DNA of 46,737 nt from a virus. Positions 29,245 to 35,825 of the stretch are shown here, one piece after another. The DNA lies in the IMG/VR virus record IMGVR_UViG_3300046458_000167, positions 1 to 46,737 of that record. The stretch is one strand, 5' to 3'. The position numbers and the translations under genes are program-made. A model generated the notes under the pieces. The model saw only the letters and a list, made by a program, of their open reading frames with translations. It did not search any database and was not told the DNA's origin. How positions within the stretch are numbered: the first letter of the stretch is position 1; the number at the start of each line of letters is the position of its first letter.

Positions 29245-29961
29245 ATGAAATACCTGATCGACAAGGCCGCCTACGACGCTTTGGAACCCTCCCTGCAGGC
29301 CTTCTACAAGGCTCAGGGTGAAAACTACGTGCTGGCGGTCGAGGGGCTTCCTGCTCCTGAAGACACTGCCGGGCTGAAAGCCAAGGTTGAAGAACTCCTT
29401 CGAGAGAAGAAGGACGAGAAGACCAGGCGTGAGCAGGCGGAAGAAGCCGCCCGGGTTGCAGCTGAAGAGGCTGCACGCAAGAACGGCGACACCGAAGCGC
29501 TCGAGCGCAGCTGGAACGAGAAGCATACGAGGGCCCTGGGCGAGAAAGAGACCGCCCTGTCCGCCGCCCATGCCCAGATCCACGCGCTGACCGTAGGCGC
29601 AACTGCTGCCCGGTTGGCCGGCGAACTGGCCGTGCAGGGCTCATCGGCAGTGCTCCAACAGATCATCGAGCCGCGCCTCAGCATGGAAATCCGCGACGGC
29701 AAGCCTGTGGTGGTCGTGCTGGACGCTGAGCGTCGGCCATCCGCTCTCACCGTTGACGAATTCAAGGAACAACTGTTCAACGATGCCGCACTGGCGCCGT
29801 TGATTGCAGCAAGCAGGGCTACTGGCGGCGGGGCTGGCGGTGGCAAAGGCGGCGGGGCCGCGAAATCGTTTGACCAACTCACAGGGATGGAGCGCGTTGA
29901 GCTCCGTCGTAATGATCCTGCCGGTTATGAGCGCCTGAAAGCGGCCTCGGCAAAGAAATAA
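29245..29961 (+). CDS. Capsid scaffolding protein
   Basis: The 238-residue product is mostly a charged coiled coil (residues 45-110: KAKVEELLREKKDEKTRRE, EEAARVAAEEAARKNGD) followed by a conserved C-terminal segment, then a Gly-rich linker (GGGAGGGKGGGA) and a basic tail (MERVELRRNDPAGYERL). This layout and its position directly before the capsid gene identify a scaffold, which shapes the prohead and then leaves. ATG 29245 follows GGGGGA. Confidence 0.85.
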   Translation: MKYLIDKAAYDALEPSLQAFYKAQGENYVLAVEGLPAPEDTAGLKAKVEELLREKKDEKTRREQAEEAARVAAEEAARKNGDTEALERSWNEKHTRALGEKETALSAAHAQIHALTVGATAARLAGELAVQGSSAVLQQIIEPRLSMEIRDGKPVVVVLDAERRPSALTVDEFKEQLFNDAALAPLIAASRATGGGAGGGKGGGAAKSFDQLTGMERVELRRNDPAGYERLKAASAKK

Positions 29962-29973
29962 GGAAACCCCGCA

Positions 29974-30996
29974 ATGCCAACCATTCTCTCGGACGTCGTG
30001 TTCCGCGACGAACTGCGCGATTACATCAACGTCAACACCGTTGAGCGTACCGCGTTCTTCCAGTCGGGCATTCTCACCAATAACTCGGACATGTCCCAGT
30101 TGCTGGCCAGCCCATCCAACACCTTCACCATTCCGTGGTGGGTCGATCTGGATGCGTCCATCGAGTCGAACTACTCGAACGACGTGTACACCGACATCGC
30201 GGTACCGCTGTCGGTCACCAGTGCATTCATGCAGGCGCGCGCCGCGTACCTCAACGAAGGCTGGAACTGCATGAACCTGGTGAAAAACATCACCAATCAA
30301 GACCCGCTGGAGTTCGTTGCGGGTCGCCTGATTTCCTACTGGCAGCGAGTGGCCCAGCGCCGCACTATCGCGACCGCCGTGGGTATCTACAACGACAACG
30401 TTGCCTCCAACGGTAGCGACATGGTTGTCGACGCTGGCGGTGTTATCAACCCGACCGCAGTCATCCGCGCCAAAGGAACCATGGGCGACTACACCGGCCA
30501 GCTGGGCGGCCTGAGCGTCATTGCGATGCATTCGGCTGTTCACACCGAGCTGTCCATCCAGAACCAGATTGATTGGACTCCTATTGCAGACCAAACCCCA
30601 GAGTTTGGTCGCTTCCAGGGCATGCCAGTAGTTCTGGACGACGGTCTGCCGGTTATCGGCGCCGGCGCAAACGCCAAATACCTGTCCATCATCTTCGGTC
30701 CTGGAGCAATGGGTTACGCCGAAGAGCAGCCAGCGGGCCTGGACGGCCTGGAATACGAGCGCGCTCCTGATCGCGGCAACGGCGGTGGTGCTGAGACGCT
30801 GTGGACCCGCCGCAACTTCGTTGTGCACCCACTGGGCTACTCGTTCACCAGCGCAACCATCACCGGCACGCCAACCACCACTCGCCCAATCTCCGCGAAC
30901 TGGGCTGACTTGGCGCTGGCCACCAACTGGGAGCGCAAGTTCTCTCGTAAGCAGGTGCCTTTGGCGTTCATCACCTCGCTGGTCACCCCGGCCTGA
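29974..30996 (+). CDS. Major capsid protein
   Basis: The 340-residue product follows the scaffold gene at once. It opens MPTILSDVVFRDELRDYIN and contains TIPWWVDLDASIESNYS and a C-terminal region with RRNFVVHPLGYSF. It lacks an obvious protease delta domain, in line with a separate scaffold. An HK97-like fold is presumed for all such proteins. AAGGAAA precedes the ATG. A hairpin (31004-31021) directly after the stop may stabilise this abundant mRNA. Confidence 0.9.
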   Translation: MPTILSDVVFRDELRDYINVNTVERTAFFQSGILTNNSDMSQLLASPSNTFTIPWWVDLDASIESNYSNDVYTDIAVPLSVTSAFMQARAAYLNEGWNCMNLVKNITNQDPLEFVAGRLISYWQRVAQRRTIATAVGIYNDNVASNGSDMVVDAGGVINPTAVIRAKGTMGDYTGQLGGLSVIAMHSAVHTELSIQNQIDWTPIADQTPEFGRFQGMPVVLDDGLPVIGAGANAKYLSIIFGPGAMGYAEEQPAGLDGLEYERAPDRGNGGGAETLWTRRNFVVHPLGYSFTSATITGTPTTTRPISANWADLALATNWERKFSRKQVPLAFITSLVTPA

Positions 30997-31003
30997 TCAC
31001 GGA

Positions 31004-31021
31004 CCAGCCCGAAAGGGCTGG
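31004..31021 (+). terminator. Hairpin after the capsid gene
   Basis: CCAGCCC-gaaa-GGGCTGG is a 7-bp stem with a GNRA-type tetraloop and no T run. It is more likely an mRNA-stabilising hairpin or partial attenuator than a full terminator. Confidence 0.5.
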
Positions 31022-31040
31022 CCTCTGAAGGAGAAACATC

Positions 31041-31439
31041 ATGGCAGTTGAAAAAGACAACCACATTGATCCTGAGCTGAAAGCGCGCTGGGGCTTCGGT
31101 GGTACCGAAGGCAACATCACCGTTGGACCTGAAACCGTCGGGGAAACCGGTGGGGTTGATCACGCCCGCACTCGAATCGAAGAGTCTGGCGGCCGCAACA
31201 ACGGCGGCGGCGTCGACGAATCGGAGGGCCTGCGCACTCAGGTGCTAGACCTTCAAGGTCAGCTGACTCAGCTTCAGTCTGATCTTGCTGCCGAGCGTGC
31301 CAAGAACGCCGATCCGCGTGATAGCCTGACCGTCGCGCAAATCAAAGAGCAGTTGGACGCGAAGGCCGTGACGTACACGACCACCGCGAACAAGGCTGAG
31401 CTGCTGGAGCTGCTCAAAGCACAACCCACCCAGGAATAA
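31041..31439 (+). CDS. Head-region protein with HeH/SAP-like C-terminal domain
   Basis: The 132-residue product has a Gly-rich N-terminal half (HIDPELKARWGFGGTEGN), a coiled coil (QVLDLQGQLTQLQSDLAAE), and a C-terminal helix-extended loop-helix segment (DSLTVAQIKEQLDAKAV then NKAELLELLK) of the HeH/LEM/SAP-like type seen in phage proteins after the capsid gene. It may bind DNA or assist assembly. ATG 31041 follows GAAGGAGA. Role not established. Confidence 0.72.
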   Translation: MAVEKDNHIDPELKARWGFGGTEGNITVGPETVGETGGVDHARTRIEESGGRNNGGGVDESEGLRTQVLDLQGQLTQLQSDLAAERAKNADPRDSLTVAQIKEQLDAKAVTYTTTANKAELLELLKAQPTQE

Positions 31440-31442
31440 CTC

Positions 31443-31946
31443 ATGGCTCTCATCATCGAGGACGGCACCGGCAAGCCTGACGCCGACAGTTACTCATCTG
31501 CCGCAGAACTGGTCAGCTACGCCACGCGCTACGGTGTGACCATTCCAGCGGATGAGCCTGCGCAAGAGGCGTTGCTGCGCCGGGCCGCCTTGGCGATGGA
31601 TGGCATGACGTGGAAGGGATGCCGCAGCAATGCGGACCAGGCTTTGGCGTGGCCCAGGAAGGGCGTAGTGATCGATCACGACACCAAAGCCTCCGACTAC
31701 ATTCCTGCTCGTATCCAGTACGGGCAGATGGCGCTGGCCGCTGAAATCCACAACGACGACGTGAACCCAATCGATCAGCGCAAGGGCGCCGTGATCCTTG
31801 ATCGCGTTGAAGGCGCCGTGACGCGCGAGTACGCGCCAATCAGCAACACCAGCGGCAACCTGATGCCAGCGGCTCCAGATCGGCCCAGCCGCTCTCAGTT
31901 CGCCGATTACCTGCTCAAGCGAGGCCTGTTCGCGGTCCGCGCATAA
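31443..31946 (+). CDS. Head-tail connector (DnaT-like family)
   Basis: The 167-residue product begins MALIIEDGTGKPDADSYSS and continues with a helical domain (PAQEALLRRAALAMDGM, WKGCRSNADQALAWPRKGV). This matches the DnaT-like family of phage connector proteins located after the capsid genes (also annotated as head-tail adaptor). It should extend the portal vertex. The start codon lies three bases after the previous stop. The ribosome binding site lies within the end of that gene. Confidence 0.78.
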   Translation: MALIIEDGTGKPDADSYSSAAELVSYATRYGVTIPADEPAQEALLRRAALAMDGMTWKGCRSNADQALAWPRKGVVIDHDTKASDYIPARIQYGQMALAAEIHNDDVNPIDQRKGAVILDRVEGAVTREYAPISNTSGNLMPAAPDRPSRSQFADYLLKRGLFAVRA

Positions 31947-31961
31947 CTGACGGAGCCGCCC

Positions 31962-32333
31962 ATGGCCACCTTCTACGACGAGATGGCCATGATGGCCTTG
32001 GACTTGATAACCGAGTTCGGTCAGCCGGTCACCATCCGCGACACTATGAAAGGTGTCTACGACCCTGGGACCGGCAAGACTGGACCCGACACGTTCACCG
32101 ACCGTACCGCTCAGGGAATCCTGCTCGATTTCACCGGGCAAGAGTTCCAGACCAACACCCTAATCAAGGTTGGTGACAAGAAGCTCAAGGTAGCCGCCAA
32201 GGGTCTTGCCTCTCCGCCTGGGCTGCTAAGCAAGGTTCTGGTCCAGGGTCGCACCTGGTCAATCATCCCGCCGATGAAAGAGATCAACCCGGCCGGCACC
32301 CCTCTGCTCTATGAGCTGCAGGTGCGGTCATGA
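31962..32333 (+). CDS. Head-tail joining protein (stopper)
   Basis: The 123-residue product is a beta-rich protein (PVTIRDTMKGVYDPGTGKTG, GILLDFTGQEFQTNTL, KVLVQGRTWSIIPPMKEIN), in the position and with the size of siphovirus head-closure or stopper proteins. ATG 31962 has GGAG six bases upstream and the gene ends in a four-base overlap with the next. Assignment is by position and fold impression. Confidence 0.7.
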   Translation: MATFYDEMAMMALDLITEFGQPVTIRDTMKGVYDPGTGKTGPDTFTDRTAQGILLDFTGQEFQTNTLIKVGDKKLKVAAKGLASPPGLLSKVLVQGRTWSIIPPMKEINPAGTPLLYELQVRS

Positions 32334-32752
32334 ACAAGTACGCGGGAAAGGAGGGCAGCTTCGCCATCCAGCTGGCCGAGTTCGCCGAGCAGGCAAAGGA
32401 AGCGATCGATTCGACGCTGCGTGAAGTGGTGATCGAGATAGGAAACTCGGTCATCCGCATGTCGCCCGTCGATACGGGCAGGTTTCGCGGAAACTGGCAG
32501 TTCAGCATCGGGGCCCCGGCTCCCGGTACGCTAGATGTCGTGGACAAAGACGGCTCTGCTGCGATGGCGAGGATCGAGGGCGACTCCCTGCTGTTCAAGG
32601 CGGGCGAGACAGCCTACATCGTGAACAACCTGCCTTACGCAATCCCGCTCGAGTATGGGCATAGCGACCAGGCACCAGGCGGCATGGTTCGCGTCACGCT
32701 CGCCAGATTCCAACAGATCATCGAAGAAGCCATCAGGAACAACCAAATATGA
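32330..32752 (+). CDS. HK97 gp10-like tail completion protein
   Basis: The 140-residue product has the HK97 gp10 pattern: a first helix (QLAEFAEQAKEAIDSTLREV), the MSPVDTGRFRGNW loop, then a strand pair and YIVNNLPYAIPLEYGHSDQ. Such proteins close the head side of the tail or act as neck proteins. ATG 32330 overlaps the previous stop by four bases, and its TGA overlaps the next gene likewise. Confidence 0.85.
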   Translation: MNKYAGKEGSFAIQLAEFAEQAKEAIDSTLREVVIEIGNSVIRMSPVDTGRFRGNWQFSIGAPAPGTLDVVDKDGSAAMARIEGDSLLFKAGETAYIVNNLPYAIPLEYGHSDQAPGGMVRVTLARFQQIIEEAIRNNQI

Positions 32753-33159
32753 GCCATCTTAGCGTGCGCCTTGCCTTCCAGCAGCGCCTGGCTGGCTGGG
32801 CGACTGATAAGGGCCTGCTCGTGGCTTATGAAGGCGTTGCGTTCGAGCCGGACCCGGATGATACCTACCTCCGAGCGTTCATCCTGCCAGCTTCGACGCA
32901 GACGCTAACCCTGGAAGGGGTGGACCGCGTTTACACCGGAATCTTCCAGGTCAGCGTTATTGCACCGTCTGGCAGTGGCACTGCGGATGCTGAAGGGATC
33001 GTCGGCGACCTTGATTCATTGTTCCCGACCTTCCTGCGCATCCAGCGTGATGATCTGGAGATCATGGTTCTGACCCCGATCGAGCAGGGGCCAGTCATCG
33101 TCGACGACAACGCCATGACGGTTCCGGCGTCGTTCCAGTACCGCGCTGATCGCGACTGA
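32749..33159 (+). CDS. Tail terminator-like protein (DUF4128 type)
   Basis: The 136-residue product begins MSHLSVRLAFQQRLAGWAT and has VYTGIFQVSVIAPSGSG and LEIMVLTPIEQGPVIVDDN. The alpha/beta layout is that of DUF4128 and lambda U-like tail terminators, which cap the tail tube at the correct length and join it to the head. The start overlaps the previous stop. Position supports the role. Confidence 0.8.
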   Translation: MSHLSVRLAFQQRLAGWATDKGLLVAYEGVAFEPDPDDTYLRAFILPASTQTLTLEGVDRVYTGIFQVSVIAPSGSGTADAEGIVGDLDSLFPTFLRIQRDDLEIMVLTPIEQGPVIVDDNAMTVPASFQYRADRD

Positions 33160-33166
33160 GGCTTAC

Positions 33167-33619
33167 ATGACCAAACGTGTCCCACTCCCCAACGGCACAA
33201 CCGTGTGGGTCAGCGCCGAGGTGGACCTTGCCGACCAGACGCCACCGGCCCTTGATTCAGACAGCTGGGTACCGGTTAAAAAGATCACCAGCCTGACCCA
33301 AGCCGGCGGCGAGGAACGATTCCTCACTTACACACCGCTGGGTGAGTATGAGGATGTGCGCAAGCCCAACGGCCGAAATCCTATTGACGTTCAAATGGCG
33401 TTCCAGGATGACCCAGGATCAGACCACCAGACAGTCATCGCCGCTGGCCGTGACGCCCGCCAGCCGCTGGCCTGGAAATACACACTCCCGGGCGGCGCAA
33501 GCATCATCTACACCGGTTTCGCCAGCGGCGGCCTGCTCCCAACCATTGACCGAAACGAGCTGATGGTCCTGAACTACACCATCGCCGTGAACGGGACGCC
33601 TACGCGCATCCCTGCCTGA
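33167..33619 (+). CDS. Tail tube protein, first paralogue
   Basis: The 150-residue product aligns with the C-terminal two thirds of the product of 33688-34347: both have a [SG]-G-G-E-x-[RQ]-F-L-T strand, an N-[GP]-R-N-P-[IM] loop, a L-P-[GN]-G-x-x-I-x-Y-x-G-F strand and an R-N-[EQ]-L-M-x-x-x-x-x-x-x-x-N-G-T or S-G-x-P end. This is the beta-sandwich of tail tube proteins. The two genes are in tandem, so a duplication is likely. ATG 33167 lies seven bases after the previous stop. Confidence 0.75.
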   Translation: MTKRVPLPNGTTVWVSAEVDLADQTPPALDSDSWVPVKKITSLTQAGGEERFLTYTPLGEYEDVRKPNGRNPIDVQMAFQDDPGSDHQTVIAAGRDARQPLAWKYTLPGGASIIYTGFASGGLLPTIDRNELMVLNYTIAVNGTPTRIPA

Positions 33620-33644
33620 TCCATCCAACCTGTAAAACCCATCA

Positions 33645-33667
33645 CCCGCCATGAGCGGGCTTTCTCG
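33645..33667 (+). terminator. Attenuator hairpin between the two tube genes
   Basis: CCCGC-catga-GCGGG with CTTTCTCG after it. The stem is short and the T run is poor, so it may reduce expression or protect the 3' end rather than stop transcription. Confidence 0.5.
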
Positions 33668-33687
33668 TTATCAAGAGGTAATACCCC

Positions 33688-34347
33688 ATGGCAAAGTCCA
33701 TCGCGCTCCCCAATGGCGCAACCCTTGACTTGGCGATTGGTTTCGCTGCTTCGAAAGTCATCTCCGCCATCAGCAACGCCAACCCGGCTGTGGCCACCGC
33801 TGCCGCCAACGGCCTGGCCGATGGCGATATCATTCTGCTGGAATCCAGCTGGGGCAAACTCGATGGCCGCGCCGCCCGGGTGATCGACGCCGAAACCGGT
33901 GAGTTCGCCATCGAGAACATCAGCACCGCAAACGTCGACCTGTATCCGGTCGGCAGTGGTGCGGGCAGCTTCCAGTCCGCCACCGGCTGGGTCGGCATCA
34001 CCAAGGTGACTGGCGTATCTCTCAGCGGTGGCGAGCAGCAGTTCCTGACTGTTGGCTACCTGGAAGATGACGATGATCGTCAGTTCCCGACCAACCGCAA
34101 CCCGATGAGCATGGCGATCACCGTGGAAGACCAGCCTGCCGCGCGGTACGTGCCGGTCGCCGAGGGCTACACCAACAACAAGACCCAGACTATCATGCGT
34201 CTGAACCTGCCGAACGGTGACAAGATCCTGTACCCGGGCTTCTGCACCATCACCGACACCCCGACCCTGGAACGTAACCAACTGATGACCCGGACGGTGA
34301 ACTTCGCGCTATCGGGCCGTCCTGTGCGTTACCTGAAAGCCGCTTAA
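33688..34347 (+). CDS. Major tail tube protein, second paralogue
   Basis: The 219-residue product is longer than its neighbour by an N-terminal insertion (AIGFAASKVISAISNANPA to about residue 100) and shares the same C-terminal core. It is the more likely major tube subunit because of its length, its strong start and the hairpin (34336-34357) that overlaps its stop codon. Tail tube proteins polymerise as hexameric rings around the tape measure. ATG 33688 follows AAGAGG. Confidence 0.8.
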   Translation: MAKSIALPNGATLDLAIGFAASKVISAISNANPAVATAAANGLADGDIILLESSWGKLDGRAARVIDAETGEFAIENISTANVDLYPVGSGAGSFQSATGWVGITKVTGVSLSGGEQQFLTVGYLEDDDDRQFPTNRNPMSMAITVEDQPAARYVPVAEGYTNNKTQTIMRLNLPNGDKILYPGFCTITDTPTLERNQLMTRTVNFALSGRPVRYLKAA

Positions 34348-34357
34348 CAGCGGCTTT
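34336..34357 (+). terminator. Hairpin overlapping the stop of the second tube gene
   Basis: AAAGCCGC/GCGGCTTT forms an 8-bp stem with a TTAACA loop that contains the stop codon TAA. Only a short T run follows. It probably protects the tube mRNA. Confidence 0.55.
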
Positions 34358-34404
34358 ACCCCTCACTCCCTGAATCCTCTATCCAAGCCTTTGGAGCCTG
34401 ACCC

Positions 34405-34788
34405 GTGGCTAAAATCACCATCCAGCAAAAGCCGACTTTCACCACCGACGTGGAGATCCCGCGCATCGGCGAGAAGTCCATCAAGGTGCCGTTCACCTTC
34501 GCCTACCTCGACCGTGACCAGTTCGTGGACTTCCTCGATGGCGAGATTTCCCACGGCAAAGACCTGGGCGAGATCATCAAGAAGGACGACGTCACCGTGC
34601 GCGACGTCAATGCCAAGGATGCCGAGTTCGAATTCACTCAGCTGAAGTCGATTATCAAGGGCTGGGGCTTCGACGACGAACTGAACGACGACAACCTCCG
34701 CGCCCTGGTGCGCAGCGCCAACTCTGTGCCTAAGGCGATCATTGAGGCGTACAAGTCGGCCTACAACAAGGCCCGCGAGGGAAACTGA
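34405..34788 (+). CDS. Tail assembly chaperone, short form (lambda G-like)
   Basis: The 127-residue product opens AKITIQQKPTFTTDVEIPR and ends in a charged helix (AYKSAYNKAREGN). It is the size and position of lambda gpG, between tube and tape measure genes. It would coat the tape measure before tube polymerisation. GTG 34405 has GGAG eight bases upstream. The last sense codons are the slippery GGA AAC before TGA, so part of the ribosomes should continue into the -1 frame. Confidence 0.85.
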   Translation: MAKITIQQKPTFTTDVEIPRIGEKSIKVPFTFAYLDRDQFVDFLDGEISHGKDLGEIIKKDDVTVRDVNAKDAEFEFTQLKSIIKGWGFDDELNDDNLRALVRSANSVPKAIIEAYKSAYNKAREGN

Positions 34789-35102
34789 CCGAGGTTGCCC
34801 GCACGCTCTACACGCCATCTGTATCCGCCGAGCAGGCCGCATTGTTCGGCCTGAAGCTTGAGGATATGCAGGAAGAGGTAGAACTGTGGGCGGCCAATGT
34901 TCAGTCGTTCACCGTGTTCGAGGCGATGGGCACGCAGTGGCGCATGGGTATGTCCGGGGCCACCGGTCTGGACTACCAGGCCCTGCCAGTGGTTCTGGAC
35001 ATGGCCGGGCTTCGCAAACGCAAGGACCGCGCAGCGATATTCGCCGACCTGAGGATCATGGAGCGCGAGGCGTTGCGAGCCATGGAAGACAATCGGGAGT
35101 GA
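34405..35102 (+). CDS. Tail assembly chaperone, frameshifted long form (lambda GT-like)
   Basis: After a -1 shift at 34779-34785 the product gains 105 residues: KLTEVARTLYTPSVSAEQAA, LFGLKLEDMQEEVELWAANV and LPVVLDMAGLRKRKDRAAIF. That added domain resembles DUF1799, which is encoded next to chaperone genes in many tailed phages. No independent start with a ribosome binding site serves it: the TTG at 34842 and later ATGs are unsupported, and the frame is open from before the shift site. The predicted fusion has 232 residues. Confidence 0.8.
34779..34785 (+). promoter_or_regulatory. Programmed -1 frameshift site GGGAAAC
   Basis: GGGAAAC fits the X-XXY-YYZ rule in the correct register (G GGA AAC) and is directly followed by the TGA stop of the short chaperone. 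After slippage the ribosome reads GGG AAA CTG and enters the DUF1799-like frame. Lambda uses GGGAAAG at the equivalent G/T junction. Confidence 0.88.
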
Positions 35103-35156
35103 TGCACTGGCCACCCCTGGGTGATAGATTGCTGGCATCACTCAGGGAGGTTGGCA

Positions 35157-35768
35157 ATGATAAGTAGTTATGCGTCCGCTCGAACAGTACTGGCCGCGCT
35201 GGCTTGCGCATGTCTCGCGGCAAGTCTGCAGGGGTGTATTGACAAGGAGGTAAAGAACGACAAATTGGCTGAAGCTAAGGCAAGCATAAAGGCGGTCAAG
35301 GTCCTGAATAACTCACCAGACAATGCTGTGAAGTCGTGGTGGCTTATAAAAGATGCCGGAATGTTGCTTGGGCAGGAGCAATGCAAACAGTATGTCTCCG
35401 ATCAGGCTGATTACTCTGAAAAGCTAAGGTCAGTCAGTGACATGCCTCCGCAGCCAAGAGAGTGCCTGGCAGAGAGCTTCGAGCGAAGCATCGTCAAAGT
35501 AGACGTAGAGTCAGAAACCAGGGCGCTTGTCTATGCGAGGATAGTTAATACGACTCCTCCGGAGCCCGGCTCCGTGCCTACGGATGCAGATGCGCAGCGC
35601 AAAAAACAAGGTGACAAATACCGCTATACGCTTGGCAGGTCTGACAAGTCTGCCGGCTGGGTTATCACTTTGGTAGAAAACTTCCCATCGTGGGAGAGGG
35701 ATTGGACTAACGTAAACCCCAAACAAAGCCCATCGACCCATAGCTACATACACGCTCCATACCAGTAA
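35157..35768 (+). CDS. Lipoprotein moron (203 aa)
   Basis: A lipoprotein signal (VLAALACACLAASLQGC) places the modified Cys at residue 27. The mature part has a few cysteines, a helical region (KLAEAKASIKAVKVLNN) and ends with VITLVENFPSWERDW. No family is recognised. ATG 35157 follows GGGAGG. The gene sits between the chaperone and tape measure genes, is visibly more AT-rich than both and ends with a strong terminator, the marks of a moron. Phage lipoproteins at the envelope often block superinfection or change the cell surface. That role is inferred. Confidence 0.75.
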   Translation: MISSYASARTVLAALACACLAASLQGCIDKEVKNDKLAEAKASIKAVKVLNNSPDNAVKSWWLIKDAGMLLGQEQCKQYVSDQADYSEKLRSVSDMPPQPRECLAESFERSIVKVDVESETRALVYARIVNTTPPEPGSVPTDADAQRKKQGDKYRYTLGRSDKSAGWVITLVENFPSWERDWTNVNPKQSPSTHSYIHAPYQ

Positions 35769-35786
35769 GCCAATATCACTTTCAAG

Positions 35787-35808
35787 AACCCGCTTCGGCG
35801 GGTTTTTT
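35787..35808 (+). terminator. Strong terminator after the lipoprotein gene
   Basis: AACCCGC-TTCG-GCGGGTT with a UUCG tetraloop and a T6 tail. It stops the lipoprotein transcript and must be overridden for tape measure expression in the lytic phase. Confidence 0.85.
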
Positions 35809-35825
35809 CATGCCCGGAGAAAAGT

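Noticed and set aside
29641-30828. Minus-strand ORF of 395 codons across the capsid gene
   Set aside because: It is a shadow of the scaffold and capsid genes, against the direction of the late operon, with no ribosome binding site.
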